Shown: one piece after another, positions 13,101 through 27,000 of the stretch
Numbering within the stretch: position 1 is the stretch's first letter
How the letters are laid out: each line of letters begins with the position of its first letter
Assembly: GCA_029204225.1 (NCBI GenBank)
Contig: CM055102.1
Span: forward strand, 16,501,729 to 16,565,728
Direction of reading: 5' to 3'
Length of the DNA stretch: 64,000 nucleotides
From: Diphasiastrum complanatum
Lineage: Eukaryota; Streptophyta; Lycopodiopsida; Lycopodiales; Lycopodiaceae
Program-made: the position numbers and the translations under genes
The notes under the pieces: model-generated
Seen by the model: only the letters and a program-made list of their open reading frames with translations
Databases searched by the model: none
Told to the model about the DNA's origin: nothing

Positions 13101-15860
13101 CCGGACCTGGGTCTCGGGAGCCGTTCCGGCGGCAGAATCAACTTGCTTCCTGACTAGGCCATGACTCGAGCTCCAGAGCTAGCTCATGGCTTGTGATTAC
13201 TTGACTGGCTCACCACAGATCGGAGGCTCAGTGGCCAAACTAGACCTAGGACGCATGGCACGGGCTTAATTCACCGGCCTTAACAACTTTGAATTAAAAA
13301 TACATTGGCAGTAGCACAGGAAAAGTGTAGATAAAGTTCACTTACGTAAAACCTGTGTAAAGCTGCAAGTGATTTATTGACAAACTTAAGAAAGATACCT
13401 GGAAGCTCCTTGAACTTCAGAATGGCCATGAGTGTTCATACAGGAGGCATGCCGCCAGGTAGTGCTTTGTGTGCCGATCTGGGAAAACGGCTATTGCGTT
13501 GATTCTTCTGCAGATAATCTGCCAGAACTTCAGGGGCTCCCTCCTTAAGTTTGTCTTCATACTCCCAAGAAGCCTCAATGAGTGGAGCCCGTAGCCACTT
13601 CACTAGATATTCACGTTGAACGCCAGTTCGCTTTCTATGTGTCAATATTTGTTCTGGTACAAGCTGCCTCTTCGTATCATCAAGTGTTGTTGGTGGGTGA
13701 CGGAGTTCGTGTTGCCGATCAAATCGCTCATCTGGTTTGTACCGTTTGAGTAATGAGATATGAAACACATTGTGTATATCCAAGCTGGATGGTAGCGCCA
13801 ATTGGTAAGCCACTGGGTTGATCTTCTTGGTGAGATAATATGGCCTCGCATAAGGTCGAACGAACTTACGAGATAAACCTTTTGGTAACGCAATGTTCCT
13901 TGTGTTCAGCCACACTTGATCACCTTCCTCAAATTCCAGTTCTCGTTGATGTGGGTTTACGTCAGCTGCCATACTTCTTTGGGACTGCTCTAAAAATGAC
14001 TTCACCTCTGTCAGCTTTGTGTGCCACTCATTGATGAATTCCTCCACAGTGGGTACTGGAGTTTCTTGCACGCCTGTAAGAAAAGAGCTTGGAACAATCG
14101 GCTAAGGGTGCCCTTCCAGTAGATCTGTTCACTTGGTTGTTATGTGCAAACTCGAGAATATCCAAGTAGTTGACCCAATCAGATTGGTCCCAAGCGACAT
14201 AATTTCGTAAATATTGTTCAATCTGTCGATTGACTCGTTGCGTTTGCCCATCTGTCTGAGGGTGATATGCAGTGTTGAAATTCAGTCCAGTTCCCACGAG
14301 GTGAAATAGACAAGTCCAAAACTTTCCGACGAACTTGGTGTCTCGGTCAGAAATAATCGTTCTAGGTAGGCCATGGTATTTGAAGACACATTTGAAAAAT
14401 AACCTTGCCACTTCTTCAGCTGCCACTGAACTTTTAGTTTTATCAGTGAACGCCTTAAAGGGTTTTCCTGCCACATAATGTCTCCAATGCTACACTGCTT
14501 GAACTATTGCGACCATTTCTTTTTCATGAGTTGGCCATCGTCGCTCTACGTCACTCAATTTCTTTGAAAAATATGCAACAGGTTTTCCGTCTTGCATCAA
14601 CACGGCCCCAATAGCAAAGTTCGACGCGTCTGTATGTATTTCGAAAGGTTTGCTAAAGTCCGGTAAGGCAAGGATGGGTTCTTGAGTGATCCGTCGTTTT
14701 AGTTCTTGGAACGCTGCTTCACATTCCGGTGTCCATGTCATCGTCAGATGAGTCTTGGTTTGCTCCAACAGTGGTGCCACAATTTTGCTAAATGCCTCAA
14801 TGAATCTCCTGTAAAAGTTACATAAGCCCACAAAGGATTTGATGCCATGAACAGTTTTAGGAGCCAGCCAATCCAAGATAGTCTTGATCTTCTTAGGATC
14901 CATCCAAATTCGTCCGTAGCCTATAACATGTCCAAGGAAATTAACTTCCTCTACCACAAATTCAATTTTTCTCTTTTCGCGAACAAGCTGTTCTTCCTCA
15001 GTAGTTGGAGGACCGTCCTTAAATGTTTAATGTGATCTTTGAGGCTACGACTAAACACCAAGATGTCATCGATGTACACAATGACAAATTCATCTAAGCA
15101 GTCTTGAAAAATGTTGTTCATCAACGTGCAAAAAGTGACTGGTGCGTTTGTTAGACTGAACGACATCACCCTGAATTCGTGGCTCCCATACCGTGTTCGA
15201 AAAGCTGTTTTGTGCTCATCGCCTTTAGCTATTCGAATTTGGTGATATCCAGATCTGAGATCTATTCGGCTAAAATATCTGGCATGTTTGAGCTGGTCGA
15301 ACAGGTCATCAATTCTAGGCATGGGATACTTGTTCTTGATGGTACCTTTGTTGAGCATGCGGTAATCCACACACATCCGAAGTGTCTTGTCGGCCTTTTC
15401 CACGAATAACACTGGGGCTCCAAAAGGCGAAGCACTGGGAAAATAGCAAAATATGAGCATTCTACACACAAGATTGCAAGATAACACCAAGATAGTGCAC
15501 CAGTGAGTAGTAGAACCCAAAGAGAACCATGTATAATGATGAAATGAGAGAGAGAAGAGAGAAGATATGTCTCTCCACGAGTTACATCCTTTTATAGAGT
15601 GTCCAAACCCTATTTGGCCCATTTGCTTTCCCTCCAAAATATAAACCCTACTATTTTTGAGTCTAGATTCAATGTACCCAAAGTTCAAATTTGAATCTCT
15701 CTCAAACTCGACTACCAACATTCCCACACTTTCAAAAAGTGTTTATTGAATGTATTTTAAACTAATATAACTTCAAAAAGTTTATCTCTAAGTCTAAAAT
15801 GAGTTTTGGCCTCTTATTGACAATTTACCAAAATATGACTTAACTAGACTAAACTAGTTG

Positions 15861-15930
<70 letters not shown>

Positions 15931-17964
15931 GCACAGAGCAAGCCATTTCTAACTAACCATTCAAATTGCGTAATTCAAACCATTTCTAACTAGCCATTCA
16001 AATTTCACATACCTAACCATTTGTAACCAACCATGATAAATTAGCCATGACACGAATAGATTGTAAAAAAATATATACATCTCATATGATGCCAATGTAC
16101 ATGATGATCTGTGAATAAATATCTACAAGTCCATGCTAAAAAAATCATTCCTCTGCGTGCCAGATGCATCTGCAGGGGTGTCAAATACAAAGTGTGGCTA
16201 GGATTTTGGAGGCATCTGGGACAAGTTTGGACCAACGCCTGCCAAGAGACGACTAGAAAAATCATCAGTGCGTCCCCTCTTGGCTGGCCTGCCTCTGGGT
16301 CTGCCGGAAGGAACCCTCTGTGGTACACTCCTACCTGGGGGTCTCCCTCTGCCACGAGGGGGTCTCTGGGAAGAACCGATTGCCTGTGATGCTCTGAGTC
16401 GTCTCTGCGCCATTTGTCTTTGGGCAACAGCCCCTGTCTCCCTCGCAAACTCTGACCAGCCATCATCTGAAAGGGTCCGTGTAGCGGGAGTACTGGGTGG
16501 GGCACGTGGACCATCCCCTGCAATGTCGACCGTCTCGTCTGAATCATATGTGGGCTCATTAGAGGAGAGCGAAAAAATAAGAAGCATCTTGAACGAGCCA
16601 AAAAATAAGTGGCATCTTACCTGTTGAATGTGAGGAAAAGGGCGGTGGTGCGGCGCTTGCGTGTGACGAAGTCCACAACCGCAAGTGCCCTTGTGAAAAT
16701 CTCACTGACCCAAGGCAGGCGCTCGATGGAATGCAGGAGGAGGTCCAGTGAGTGTGCGGCACATGGAGTCCACACAATGGAGGGGTACTCTGCCATAAGA
16801 AGCTCCCCCATACTGCGGCAGTTGGATGCATTGTCCGTCACAACCTATCACGATCAGTTGATACGATTAATGCACAACTTGGAAACACATTGCAATCAAT
16901 GGAAAACTATTGAAACATTTGTATCAACATTGCGCAGTAAATCATCAAGCAACCAACGAAATTATTTTTACCTGGACAACGCGCTGAGGCCCGACCTCCT
17001 CTATCGCCGCGCGGATGATGCCGTAAATGTACTCGGCCGTATGCACTCTCCCTGCCTCGGAGGCGTCGATGCTGTGGAGGAACATGGAACCGTAACAACT
17101 AGAAACAATGACGTTGATGAGTGGACGTTTACGACGATCAGTCCACCCATCAGCCATGATGGAGCAGCCGTATCTATCCCAAGCCTCCTGCAATGCGGCT
17201 AGTCTCTCTCTGACGGATGCAACCCGCTCCGCAAAGGGCCTCGAAGTGCGTCCGCTGTGGGTGGTGTGTAGCCGGGCCCGCAGACTGCAATTTTCGAGAT
17301 AGCCTCTCGAAAGATGTGGGATGATGCCATGATAAAGGGGAGGTTCAGGTCATTGCCTCTCTGTGCTGCCCCTCTCTGAAAGATCTTGGCATGGACATCT
17401 GTCCGGTGCCTCGGGATGTGGATGGCTAGGAGGATGCGGATGGACGATGCGGATCTGGAGGTGGTGGCATAGGTGTAGGTGCGGAAGCAGAGGATGCGAA
17501 TGGACCGTGCAGATCTGAAGGTGGTGGCTCAGGCGCAGGTGCAGCAGTGGAGGCTGTGGATCCATGGGGAGTACTGGCGGAGGGGGAGGGGGTGGCGGCG
17601 GCGGGTGCGGATGCGGTGGTGGGGGTGGGGGCAGTGACGGGGGCGGTGGCAGTGGGTGCACCAGTGGAAGCGGAGTCTGCGGCATCTGTGGATGGCTCGC
17701 CAGCCTCAGCACTTGGCTTAGCATATGTGTCGAGAATGCGAGCCCACTCCGCAAAGGGGATGACCCTACAAACGCCAATCCCGTAGCGTCCCCCTGTGGG
17801 TCGGATTTGAACAAATGTGCTCGAACCCAAGACGGGTTCCCTGTGAACTGCTTTCGACAAAAAGGGCAACGCCACTTTTTGTCGGGCAGCAACTCCACGT
17901 CATCCCAAATGGGACGAGCGGCCATCTCTCTCTCTCTCTCAAACACACACAAGCACGCAAATCG

Positions 17965-18013
<49 letters not shown>

Positions 18014-21000
18014 CTAAACCCAGGCACGCAGACCCTAAACCCTAAACTCACACACACATCATGTCTCGTACACACACACACACACGCACAAATCCTCTCT
18101 CTCTCTCTCCCTCTCACTCTGTCTCTTTCTCTCTCTCTTTCTCACACAAATCACCACACACACACACACATGCACACACAAATCAACTAACTCACACACA
18201 CACACCCACACCCACAGCATAACCCACCCAAATGCACACCATAGCTCTCTCTCCCTCACACACCATAGCTCTCTCTCCCTCACTCACCATAGCTCTCTCT
18301 CCCGCCCTCTTTCTCTCCTCTCTCGCTGGCCCAAAACGCTACTGCGGACTGTCCACTGCCCGCTCGTTTCTGTCTGTTTTTAATTTTTTTTTTTAAAAAA
18401 ACGCGTCTACGTCCGGGACGCTGGACGCGTCCAGAAAAAAGATTCCAAAAAAAAAATAGCGCGCATCCGACCCCACGTTCGTGGGTCGGACGCGTCGTCG
18501 GACGTGGCGTCCGCCCCGGACCCCCATGTATGGTATCATCACACGCTTCTGGTAGTCACATTTTGTATTTTGCCGTTCTATTTGATTTTATGCTTGATGT
18601 TGATACGATGATAGTCGTGACCATGTCTCAATTCGGAAAATTTAGCAGCTTCGCCAAAGCAGTGTTTCCTCGAAACGCGTTTCGAATGCTGAAAGACGTT
18701 CGAAACGGTACGTACAAAACGACCCGGTTTCGAAACGCCGTTTCAGTGTTCGAAACGACCAAAAAAAAGAAAAACCAATTTTTTTTTTCTGAAATTGCGC
18801 CATAAGCTTTGTAGTATGTATTGGCAATGGGCATGAACAGATTCTTGCAACCTAATAGCCTATCCATGATAGTATCAATAATTGACTGAGGAAAGTGACC
18901 ATAATCACCATACACAGCTTCTCCTCTTGAAATTGCATTCTAATTTCTCTAGAGCATTCTCATGAAATTGGATGTATCTACTTGTTACTAGACTGTCTAT
19001 GACATCTGTAAACCCCAAAAACCGCGCCATAAGCTTTGTAGTATGTACTGGCAATGGGCATGAATAGATTCTCGCAACCTAATAACCTATCCATGACAGT
19101 ATCAATAATTGATTGAGGAAAGTGACCATAGTCACCATACACAGCTTCTCCTCTTGAAATTGCATTTTCTAGAGCATTCTCATGAAATTGGACGTATCTA
19201 CTTGTTACTAGACTTTCTATGACATCTGTAAACCCCAAAAACCCTCAAAAACACATTTTAAAAAAAAAAAAACCCTAAAAAAAATTCCCGTTTCAAACCT
19301 GAACCAGACGTTTCATACGCGTTTCGAAACGCGTATGAAACGCACCCATGAAACATTGCGCCAAAGTTTGTTTTAGCAAAGAAATTTCAATGCCACTACT
19401 AGGGCTTGTTCAGGTCCCAGGATTATGTTATTATTGTAATGAACAATGGTGCATGAGATCAATGACGAAACCCTTAAAGGTTTAAGTCTAGCTTTGACTT
19501 ATTTAGCAGTTTGCATAAGTTTTTATTTTAGCAAAGAAGGTTGAATGTCCCTTGCAGGATCCAGTAAAGAATGTTATTGCTTGTTAAGGATAACAGTCGG
19601 GAAATCTTTAGAGATCCTGGACTTATAGCATTTATTGAAGTCTTTCAAGCTCAGCTTCAACCATATGTCCTAGGAAATGCATTTTATCCAGGAAGAGTTC
19701 ACTTTTTTGCATATTGATAAACAAGGAGTCCAGTAAGCCATACTCTTTTGTATCTTGATAAACAAGGAGTTCAGTAAGCCATACTCTTGGCTGTTTTGGT
19801 CCTTGTGTTTTTATTAAAGAATCTTATCTTCAAAACACTCAATGGATCCATGTTTTTATTAAAGAATCTAATCTCTTTAAAACACTCAATGGATCCATGC
19901 AATTTTTGCTTTTGTAATTTGATAATTATACATATGTTGAGACAAACTTTTGAAGACTGTCGTTGAAAGTGACTTTTTGGCATGGTATCTTTTCTACTGA
20001 AAATCATGGAGCTGCCACCATTTAGCAGTGTCCCTTTTATTCAAGAAAAGTCGGTACTTTTTTTAATTTTTATATATAATTGAGGGTTGAGTAATGTTGT
20101 TCATGTTGATGTTTGGAAACGATGACTTGAGGTGAATGTATAATTAGTTGCAGTGAATCGCGATTTGCTGGGTTTCGTGATTTGTGAATTGCGATTCACT
20201 GCAGCGAATCACGAACGTAATTTTTTTTTGGTGCGATTCGTAGAACCAAAAAAACAACAGCAATTTGCAGCGAATGGCTGTTTTTTATGACAGCGATTTG
20301 CGAATCGTAATTCCTGAATCGTGAGTGCATCTATGATGTATATTATAGTTTTTCAAACGAGCTTCAATTTGATGTGATTAATTGCTATTGTCAAGATAGA
20401 GCATTCACTGAACATGCCAGCTTGTATTGACCAAGTTTTTGGACTCGCTGATTTGAAGCTACTTATCACTTCTAATGCATTTCTGTATCAAAACCATCTT
20501 ATGAAATTGACGTCCAATTGCAGAGTTTTATGTTCTATTGCAGGAAAAAGTCTCGAAAGCTTTTATTGTGTCTTAAGTAGAAAATCATCGGTGGAAAATT
20601 TTTCTGTGAATGATCACAGCATTCCATTCTTTCTGCCTTTACGTGAGATCGAGAAGCAACACATAAGCACAAGTGTAACAGTAAGTGCTTGCTCCAAGTA
20701 CCCTGACATTGTGCATATAAAGTATGTCTTACAGTGTATGATTCTGTATTTGGACCTGCAATTTATTTGGTAAAAGGTTTCTTCTAGAAGCTGATCTCTT
20801 GCCAAGAAGTCTCTGTTCTGTAGAGCAATAAAGGGTGGTGGTAGGTCCATCTGTTAAGCTCTAATTAGTTTTGATGTTTCAGATATCTGCATTGCTAGAT
20901 AGATTGTGAGTTTCAATTTCTGAAGGACTTTAGAAGCCTACTCTAATGTACTCTCTGCCTTGGATATTTTTTGTAGAAATTCATTGATCACATTGGTCAG

Positions 21001-24000
21001 GCATTGCAGGCTTATGTTTCACGTCGGGAACAGGTACAATGCTCATATCATAGTAGGATAGTGTTGGGTTATATCCTACATGTATATCTATATATGTTTC
21101 TACCATGTAGTCAGACATGCAGTTCTCATATGAGATCTTTGTCCAAGTTGCGGAGATTCAATCTTTCCAAGAAACTTTCTAGGCTGTGTTTCGAGCTCCT
21201 GCTGAGTATGAGCTGAGGTTGCTACAGCCAGTCAATTTCTCATAATAAATATCAATGCAAATTGCGTTTCATTGCATCTATATTAGGGACACACATTGTT
21301 TAATCCTTCACTAGTGTTGTTGTATCCCCCCGGATTGGGACATGTTGGAGGTGATTTTGGTTGAGTTCGACCAAGTTTCAAATTCATTCTAGTAATTTTC
21401 CAAAATCAGAACCTGTGCAACACTTTTGGAGCTACTTGTGGTTTGTACGTTCATGTAATGGTCATGATTTGGAACATGTACTTTGCATTGTTTTTCTTCA
21501 TTCAGGCAGTTGACTACTCTATTGAGCTAGCCATATTCATGATGAATTGAGACAACTTTCAGCCATTTTGGCCACATTCTTGAGGGACATTTTCCCACAT
21601 GTTTCTTGCGGGTTTCAATAGACAAGGCACATCATCATTGTACGCATTGTTGATGTCAAGCAAAACGTAGCCGTGTATGCTGATGTCAGCAATTTGCTTC
21701 ACCTTCACTCCAGGTTTTCCACATCCACTTCTTGGCATGCACATGCTCCTCTCACTATAAAAGAGGGGGCACGGAGAGAGTTAAAACAACTGAAAATTAG
21801 AAGCTTTGTATGACGTTCTTGGAGACTAACAATGATGCAATATTTCTTGTTTTGTTGATCTTATGGATATCACATAGCATTCTCTCCTCTCCTTGGGCTT
21901 CTTTTGACCAACAAAGATTATGGGCCCATGCACCATCCTGCCTGCCGCCTTAGAGGAGAGAAAAACTGCATCACAGTATGTCCTCTAGCACTTGAGCCAG
22001 CCAAGAACTTCGATGACAGGCTCCTGCAAGCCATTACGTTGACTACAACTGGTATTACCGGTCACCCAAACTACTTGAGGAGTTGTCACGTTCACGTTGC
22101 TTCCTGTGCTCCTCTCCATAGCGTTCTTTCCCTACCTATGTTGCTATTGCTGCTTAGCACCTCCCTCTGAGGTTCTTTCTCTACCTATGTTGCTGCTCAA
22201 CACCTCTCTCTGAGGTCCATGTGGATACCAGTATTGTTAATCTCCAAGAATGTAATACAAGACTACCTTATTGTCAATTTCCAAGAACGTAATACAAAAC
22301 TTCCGATTTTCAGCTGTTTGTAAGAGCATAAACATGGATATGACATAGTGAACTGCTCAATAGCTTGTAGCATTCTCTCCTCTTTCCAACCAACAAAAGC
22401 CTGACATTTCATAGACAGTCTCTTGGACCTCAAGCCAATGCTATTTTTCTTAATGCATTTAGTAGCATATGGGCCCTTTGTGAGTATCAGGGACCCATAC
22501 CATCATTCTAAGAAATTGTGAATTAAATCTTATGACTTCGGGGCCCTGAGGACCCACCAGTATGCATATGACCATGTGACTGGGCTCCAGGCGCTAACTG
22601 GTAGACCTGCTTGGGTGCCCTTTGTGAGTATTAGGGACCCGTACCATCATCCTAATAATTGCCAGTTAAACCTTATGACCTGGGGGCCCTTACAAAACAT
22701 CATCATTATACATATGATTGGGCTCCAGATCAACTGCTTGGCAACGGTTGGCTATAGATGGCTGTTTGAATATAAATTTTGCACGATTCCCTAGGATAAT
22801 GATGGCAGCAGTTTGCTAAATCAGGATCCACAAGAGACTAATGTTGATATCAAATGCTATTTGATAAGTGGTAGGGACTTTTACCAAAAGCTCTAATGAA
22901 TAATAACAATGCAGACACAAGTACCAACATAAGGGGACGAATACTAGTAATTGTAAATGAGAACATGGGCCTTTAACTGGAAGAATCGTTCGTGTCAGTT
23001 TTGGAACAAGGGTCGTATTCTTAGGTTACTCCCTGAAAAAATAGGATTTGGTATATGGGTGAGGTCAAGATGGAGGAGCATTTTACTTTAGGTGTCAAAT
23101 ATATTATGAGATTGGAGGGAGGTACCATTGTCTCATTGGTGACTAGGCAGTTATGCCTTGCTCATTGACATCCTATGTTGATCAGAGATGTATAACATTG
23201 ACGGTACGAGATATGTTTCATTTGAGGAGTGTTATATGCCACAAGATTGACCCCAACATGAACACTATACAACCCTATATTACTTTTTCTCCAAACATAA
23301 GCCTTGTGTTGACACATGGCACAAAGAGGATGAGGTGATTATAACTTTTAGACATCGGGACCAGAGATAGCGCTGTCAGATAGTGAGACCTACAACGTTG
23401 AGAGGTACACGACGAGCTTTACAAACTTACACATGCCTTCATGACCAATGCCACCCACATCATCCACCATCATAGCCTTCTTCTGGCGTTCATCTCGTGA
23501 TATGGCATGATAGCTACCATTTAGATAGTGGTAATTTACTCTAGCTATTTGGTTCATGGGAACTCTTGGTATGAGCTCTCTTAATGCTCTTTTTTTAATT
23601 TTAATCTTTGTACATCTCATACTTGGTCTATTGTTAGATGCTACAGCTTTTGCATTGGAGATGCGAAGTTAGAGTGTACTGAAAATGTAACTCTTATGTA
23701 CCTTTGGTTCCTCAAAAATAATAATAAAGCTTTCTTACTTTCTTCCTCTCACATGCACAGCATGAGGGAACTCTTAAGCTTGCATTGGGAAATGAGCGGA
23801 AAAGACAATACATATGAAGGATTTGACCTTTATATATATGGGCTGTCTATGCCGAAGTGGCTTAAGACTATTGGCTGATTTAAACTTGAGAAGTCTAAGG
23901 TAACCTCCTTTTTCTTTTCTTTTGCAGTAGCTTGACTGGTTTTGATTTGATACCTTTTGCAGATAAGTTTGTTCAAAGATTTGAAAGGTGACAAGATTGG

Positions 24001-27000
24001 AAATCTTTATCATAGCTTGCCATATAATCTCATCGAGTTTTCAATGGAAGAGGCTAATTGGTATGTGAGCTACTTTGTATGTTCTTGCTTTTGTTGAAAT
24101 TACAGTTTTTTGATCTCTTCATTGGAGATCTTTATTGTAGTTGTGTGCATTGTTATGTAATTGCATTTGAGTTCCCTGATCTTTGCAATTTTAGTATGAA
24201 GCATTCAAATTACTAAATAACATTTTTAATAGCAAGTGGAGACGTTTGTTCTCTTTTTATTATTGCTTTTGAATGTGTATAAGCTATCTTATAAGCTTAA
24301 GTATAAAAAGTCCCATAGGACTTTCTTTTCCTTACGTTGTTACATTTTGAGTAATCGCTATGAGGACTCATAGGTGGTTGTAGTTCATAGCTTTGTATCA
24401 GAAGACTTACATAGAAGGTGTTGGCCAATAACTTTTGCTATCTTTGATTATTTTGTGGCATGATGAGACCCTATTTTTTTGGCTCTTTTTTGTGTAGTGG
24501 TCAAATTATCAGTTCATTTGTATATTTTGACTCCTTGCTACTAGGCATTTAAGGATATGCCACAATTTTGCTACTCTAAATAGCACATCGTAAATTTCTA
24601 GAAACTCTATTTTTGCTAGTTTATGGAGTTGTCACTTTCATACTTTTTGTGAACGGTTATAGAAACTTTTATATTCTTGGTCAACCTACAAAAGAGCAGT
24701 CCTGTTGCATTTGTATGCATTTAAGTTCAATTTGTAAGTTTTTAGCTTCTTCCATTCTGGGCACTTCCATCTTTGTACTTTTTTTGTGCTTTTCATGATC
24801 TTATTGGATATTTTTTTGCCTACAATAGGCTCTTCTACTTGACTTGATAGTCCTGATTTCTATATCTGGAAGTTGACTCATAGTGTGTTAAGTTTTTACT
24901 AGTTTATGAGTAGTTATCTTTTTTGTCCCTTTATCTCTCAATCTATGAAACTCTTTACCTATAGTAGGTTGCTTGTATTGCTCATTATAGCTCCTTATTT
25001 GTAGTCAATTTTCACCAATTTTCAAGTTTCTTTGTGTAGTTGTCTTTGTACTTCTTAAGAGACTCTCATGCATAGTTGCACTGGTGAACTGCGAATCGCG
25101 GTTTTTGTTAGGATTTTGAGAATCACTTTTTTTTTTGGATCTTAGTGGGCACTAGTATACAGCCGAAACAATGTGCCAAAAACCAGCTCAAAAGAAAAGA
25201 AAAGAAATTTGAACAGCGATTCTCTGCTGAGAATCAAGATTCGCGAATCGCGATGGCCTGATTCGTGGCAACCATGTAATCTCATGTTGTTCTTCCTACA
25301 GTGGATGCGCTTGTGATTCCTACTAGGGTTTTCCACAATGCATTTTTAGCTCGTGGTTTTGATGTCTAGAGGCTAGGGGGATTGAAACTTGAAACTCAAT
25401 GGACTTTAGGGTTTACCACACTGCATCTTTTGCATATATAGGCCTACTTTTTGTTTCTCTTTACTTTAGTGTCTTGCTTGTTGTTGGTGGTTGTACTATC
25501 CGTGATTTCTTTCTCCTCTTCAATTTTCATTCTGTTCTTTCCTTCCAAAACCAATCTATCATTTGAAACTTGAGTATGTGATTTCGCAGACAGCTGAATA
25601 CGATTCGACTTATTTCTTGTTGGTCATTTGCCATGATGACATGGCTGAAAGTACTGGCGAGTTAAGACCATCCTTAATTTGAGCAAGACCATCCCCTTTA
25701 AATCTCCTCTTTTTTATTTTTGCATATAATTGTTGACTTGTGTGTTGTGACATAGCTTATATGCTACATACAACTGTGACAGCAGTGTGCACTCTTAACG
25801 TCGTATAAAAATTCCCATGGATAGCTTCATGAAAATGCAAGCATTCTTTGGAATTTGGAGTCCATACTTCCAGGCTTTGATGGTCTCGTTCCGGAACGGA
25901 AAGCGTTCTGGAACGCGTTCCAGAACGCTTTCCGTTCCGGAACGAGACCATAAAAAAAAAATAAAAAAATACGTCTTTTTACAAAGGAAAAAAAAAAAAA
26001 GCATATTCCAGAACGCTTTCCGTTTCGGAACGAGACCATAAAAAAAAAATAAAAAAATACGTCTTTTTACAAAGGAAAAAAAAAAACCATAATATCTAAG
26101 GAAGCTTGAGGAGCATCTAAGCTCAAAGGAAAAAGAACAGTAAATCACTCAGCAAATAAAACGACAAATATCGATTGGACATAAAAAGCACAATTACCAA
26201 AAATATACGTAAAGAGCATATCATGGACGTGGTCCAGGAGTTTCCAGCCATGGTGAGCTTGCGGAAAGAAAGCAGGAAGCCTTGTGGAGGTTCACCTTTG
26301 ATTGAATACACAGTGATAAGGTGCCAGTAGGTAGGGTACAGAGATCCGTAACTCAGAAGTTGTATGTCCGAGCTGCCCCGATCGTTTCAACGGAAACATC
26401 GGATTCAGAGACGGGGGAAGGGCTATTCAGATACATATATGCAAAATGGATGAGCATTAGCCTTCACTTCATATGATGAATATTCCTGATATGCACAATT
26501 GCCCCGGTTTTCAGCTATATAGTCAGTTTGACTGAGCTGCATTGTTGATTATTATAGACCGTTCTTCAGTATTCACTTCATCTTTTTCTTGATGAATTCA
26601 GGAGAGGGCGATTCTCAAGCAAGAATGTCCATCTCTTCACGAAAGCAATTGCTTTTTGAAGCAACAGGTAAAATTAAAAAATATGTCAGTCATCGATGAA
26701 ATGCAAATGCAGAATGCACAGGCCAGCAGGGTCGTTTTACATTTTTTTTAAACTTTCAAAAAATCGTTCCGACCCAGTACATTCCGGAACGTTCGGATCG
26801 GTCGGAACGGAACGTTCCGACCCATATTGGTTGGAACGGGCTTCTAAGCTTCCAGGTAAGTGCTCTACCTTGTGATAAATGATCCTCCTTGGCCAATGCA
26901 TGATGCAACTTTGTTCTCATAATCAAAGACAATGTCAATGGTTGCCCACTTTATCTTTTTGATAGTGCAACAGTGATCAAGTTCTGTGAGGACCATGCCA

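Larger units (their letters stand above)
16100..18530 (-). mobile_element. hAT-superfamily (DUF659 type) transposon, internally deleted
   Basis: The minus-strand order is a BED-type zinc finger (start at 17,925; [20 protein letters not shown]), a Pro/Ala/Ser-rich linker, and a DUF659 segment at 17,193-16,945 ([20 protein letters not shown]). A short intron begins at a GTAAAA donor near 16,970. DUF659 then continues at 16,841-16,617 ([32 protein letters not shown]), followed by an Arg/Gly/Pro-rich C-terminus at 16,587-16,198. The RNase H-like middle and the hAT dimerisation block are missing, and a frameshift lies near 17,790. Beyond the gene, 18,400-18,530 holds GTCCGACGCGTCC-type inverted motifs, probably the subterminal region. 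I could not find a paired left terminus. Confidence 0.8.

Noticed and set aside
16268-17202. Plus-strand ORFs at 16,268-16,627 and 16,609-17,202
   Set aside because: They are antisense shadows of the hAT transposase, whose DUF659 motifs are on the minus strand.
18030-18050. Telomere-like CCCTAAACCCTAAA
   Set aside because: Only two units in a microsatellite-rich stretch; chance.
20414-20540. Plus-strand extension of exon 20,544 upstream ([13 protein letters not shown]...)
   Set aside because: The acceptor CTATTGCAG at 20,543 gives the correct phase. The upstream stretch has no phase-compatible acceptor and interrupts the family block.
25071-25284. Target-site duplication for the 206-bp MITE (TCTCATG on both sides)
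   Set aside because: The two copies are not at equivalent distances from the element ends, so the match is not a clean duplication.
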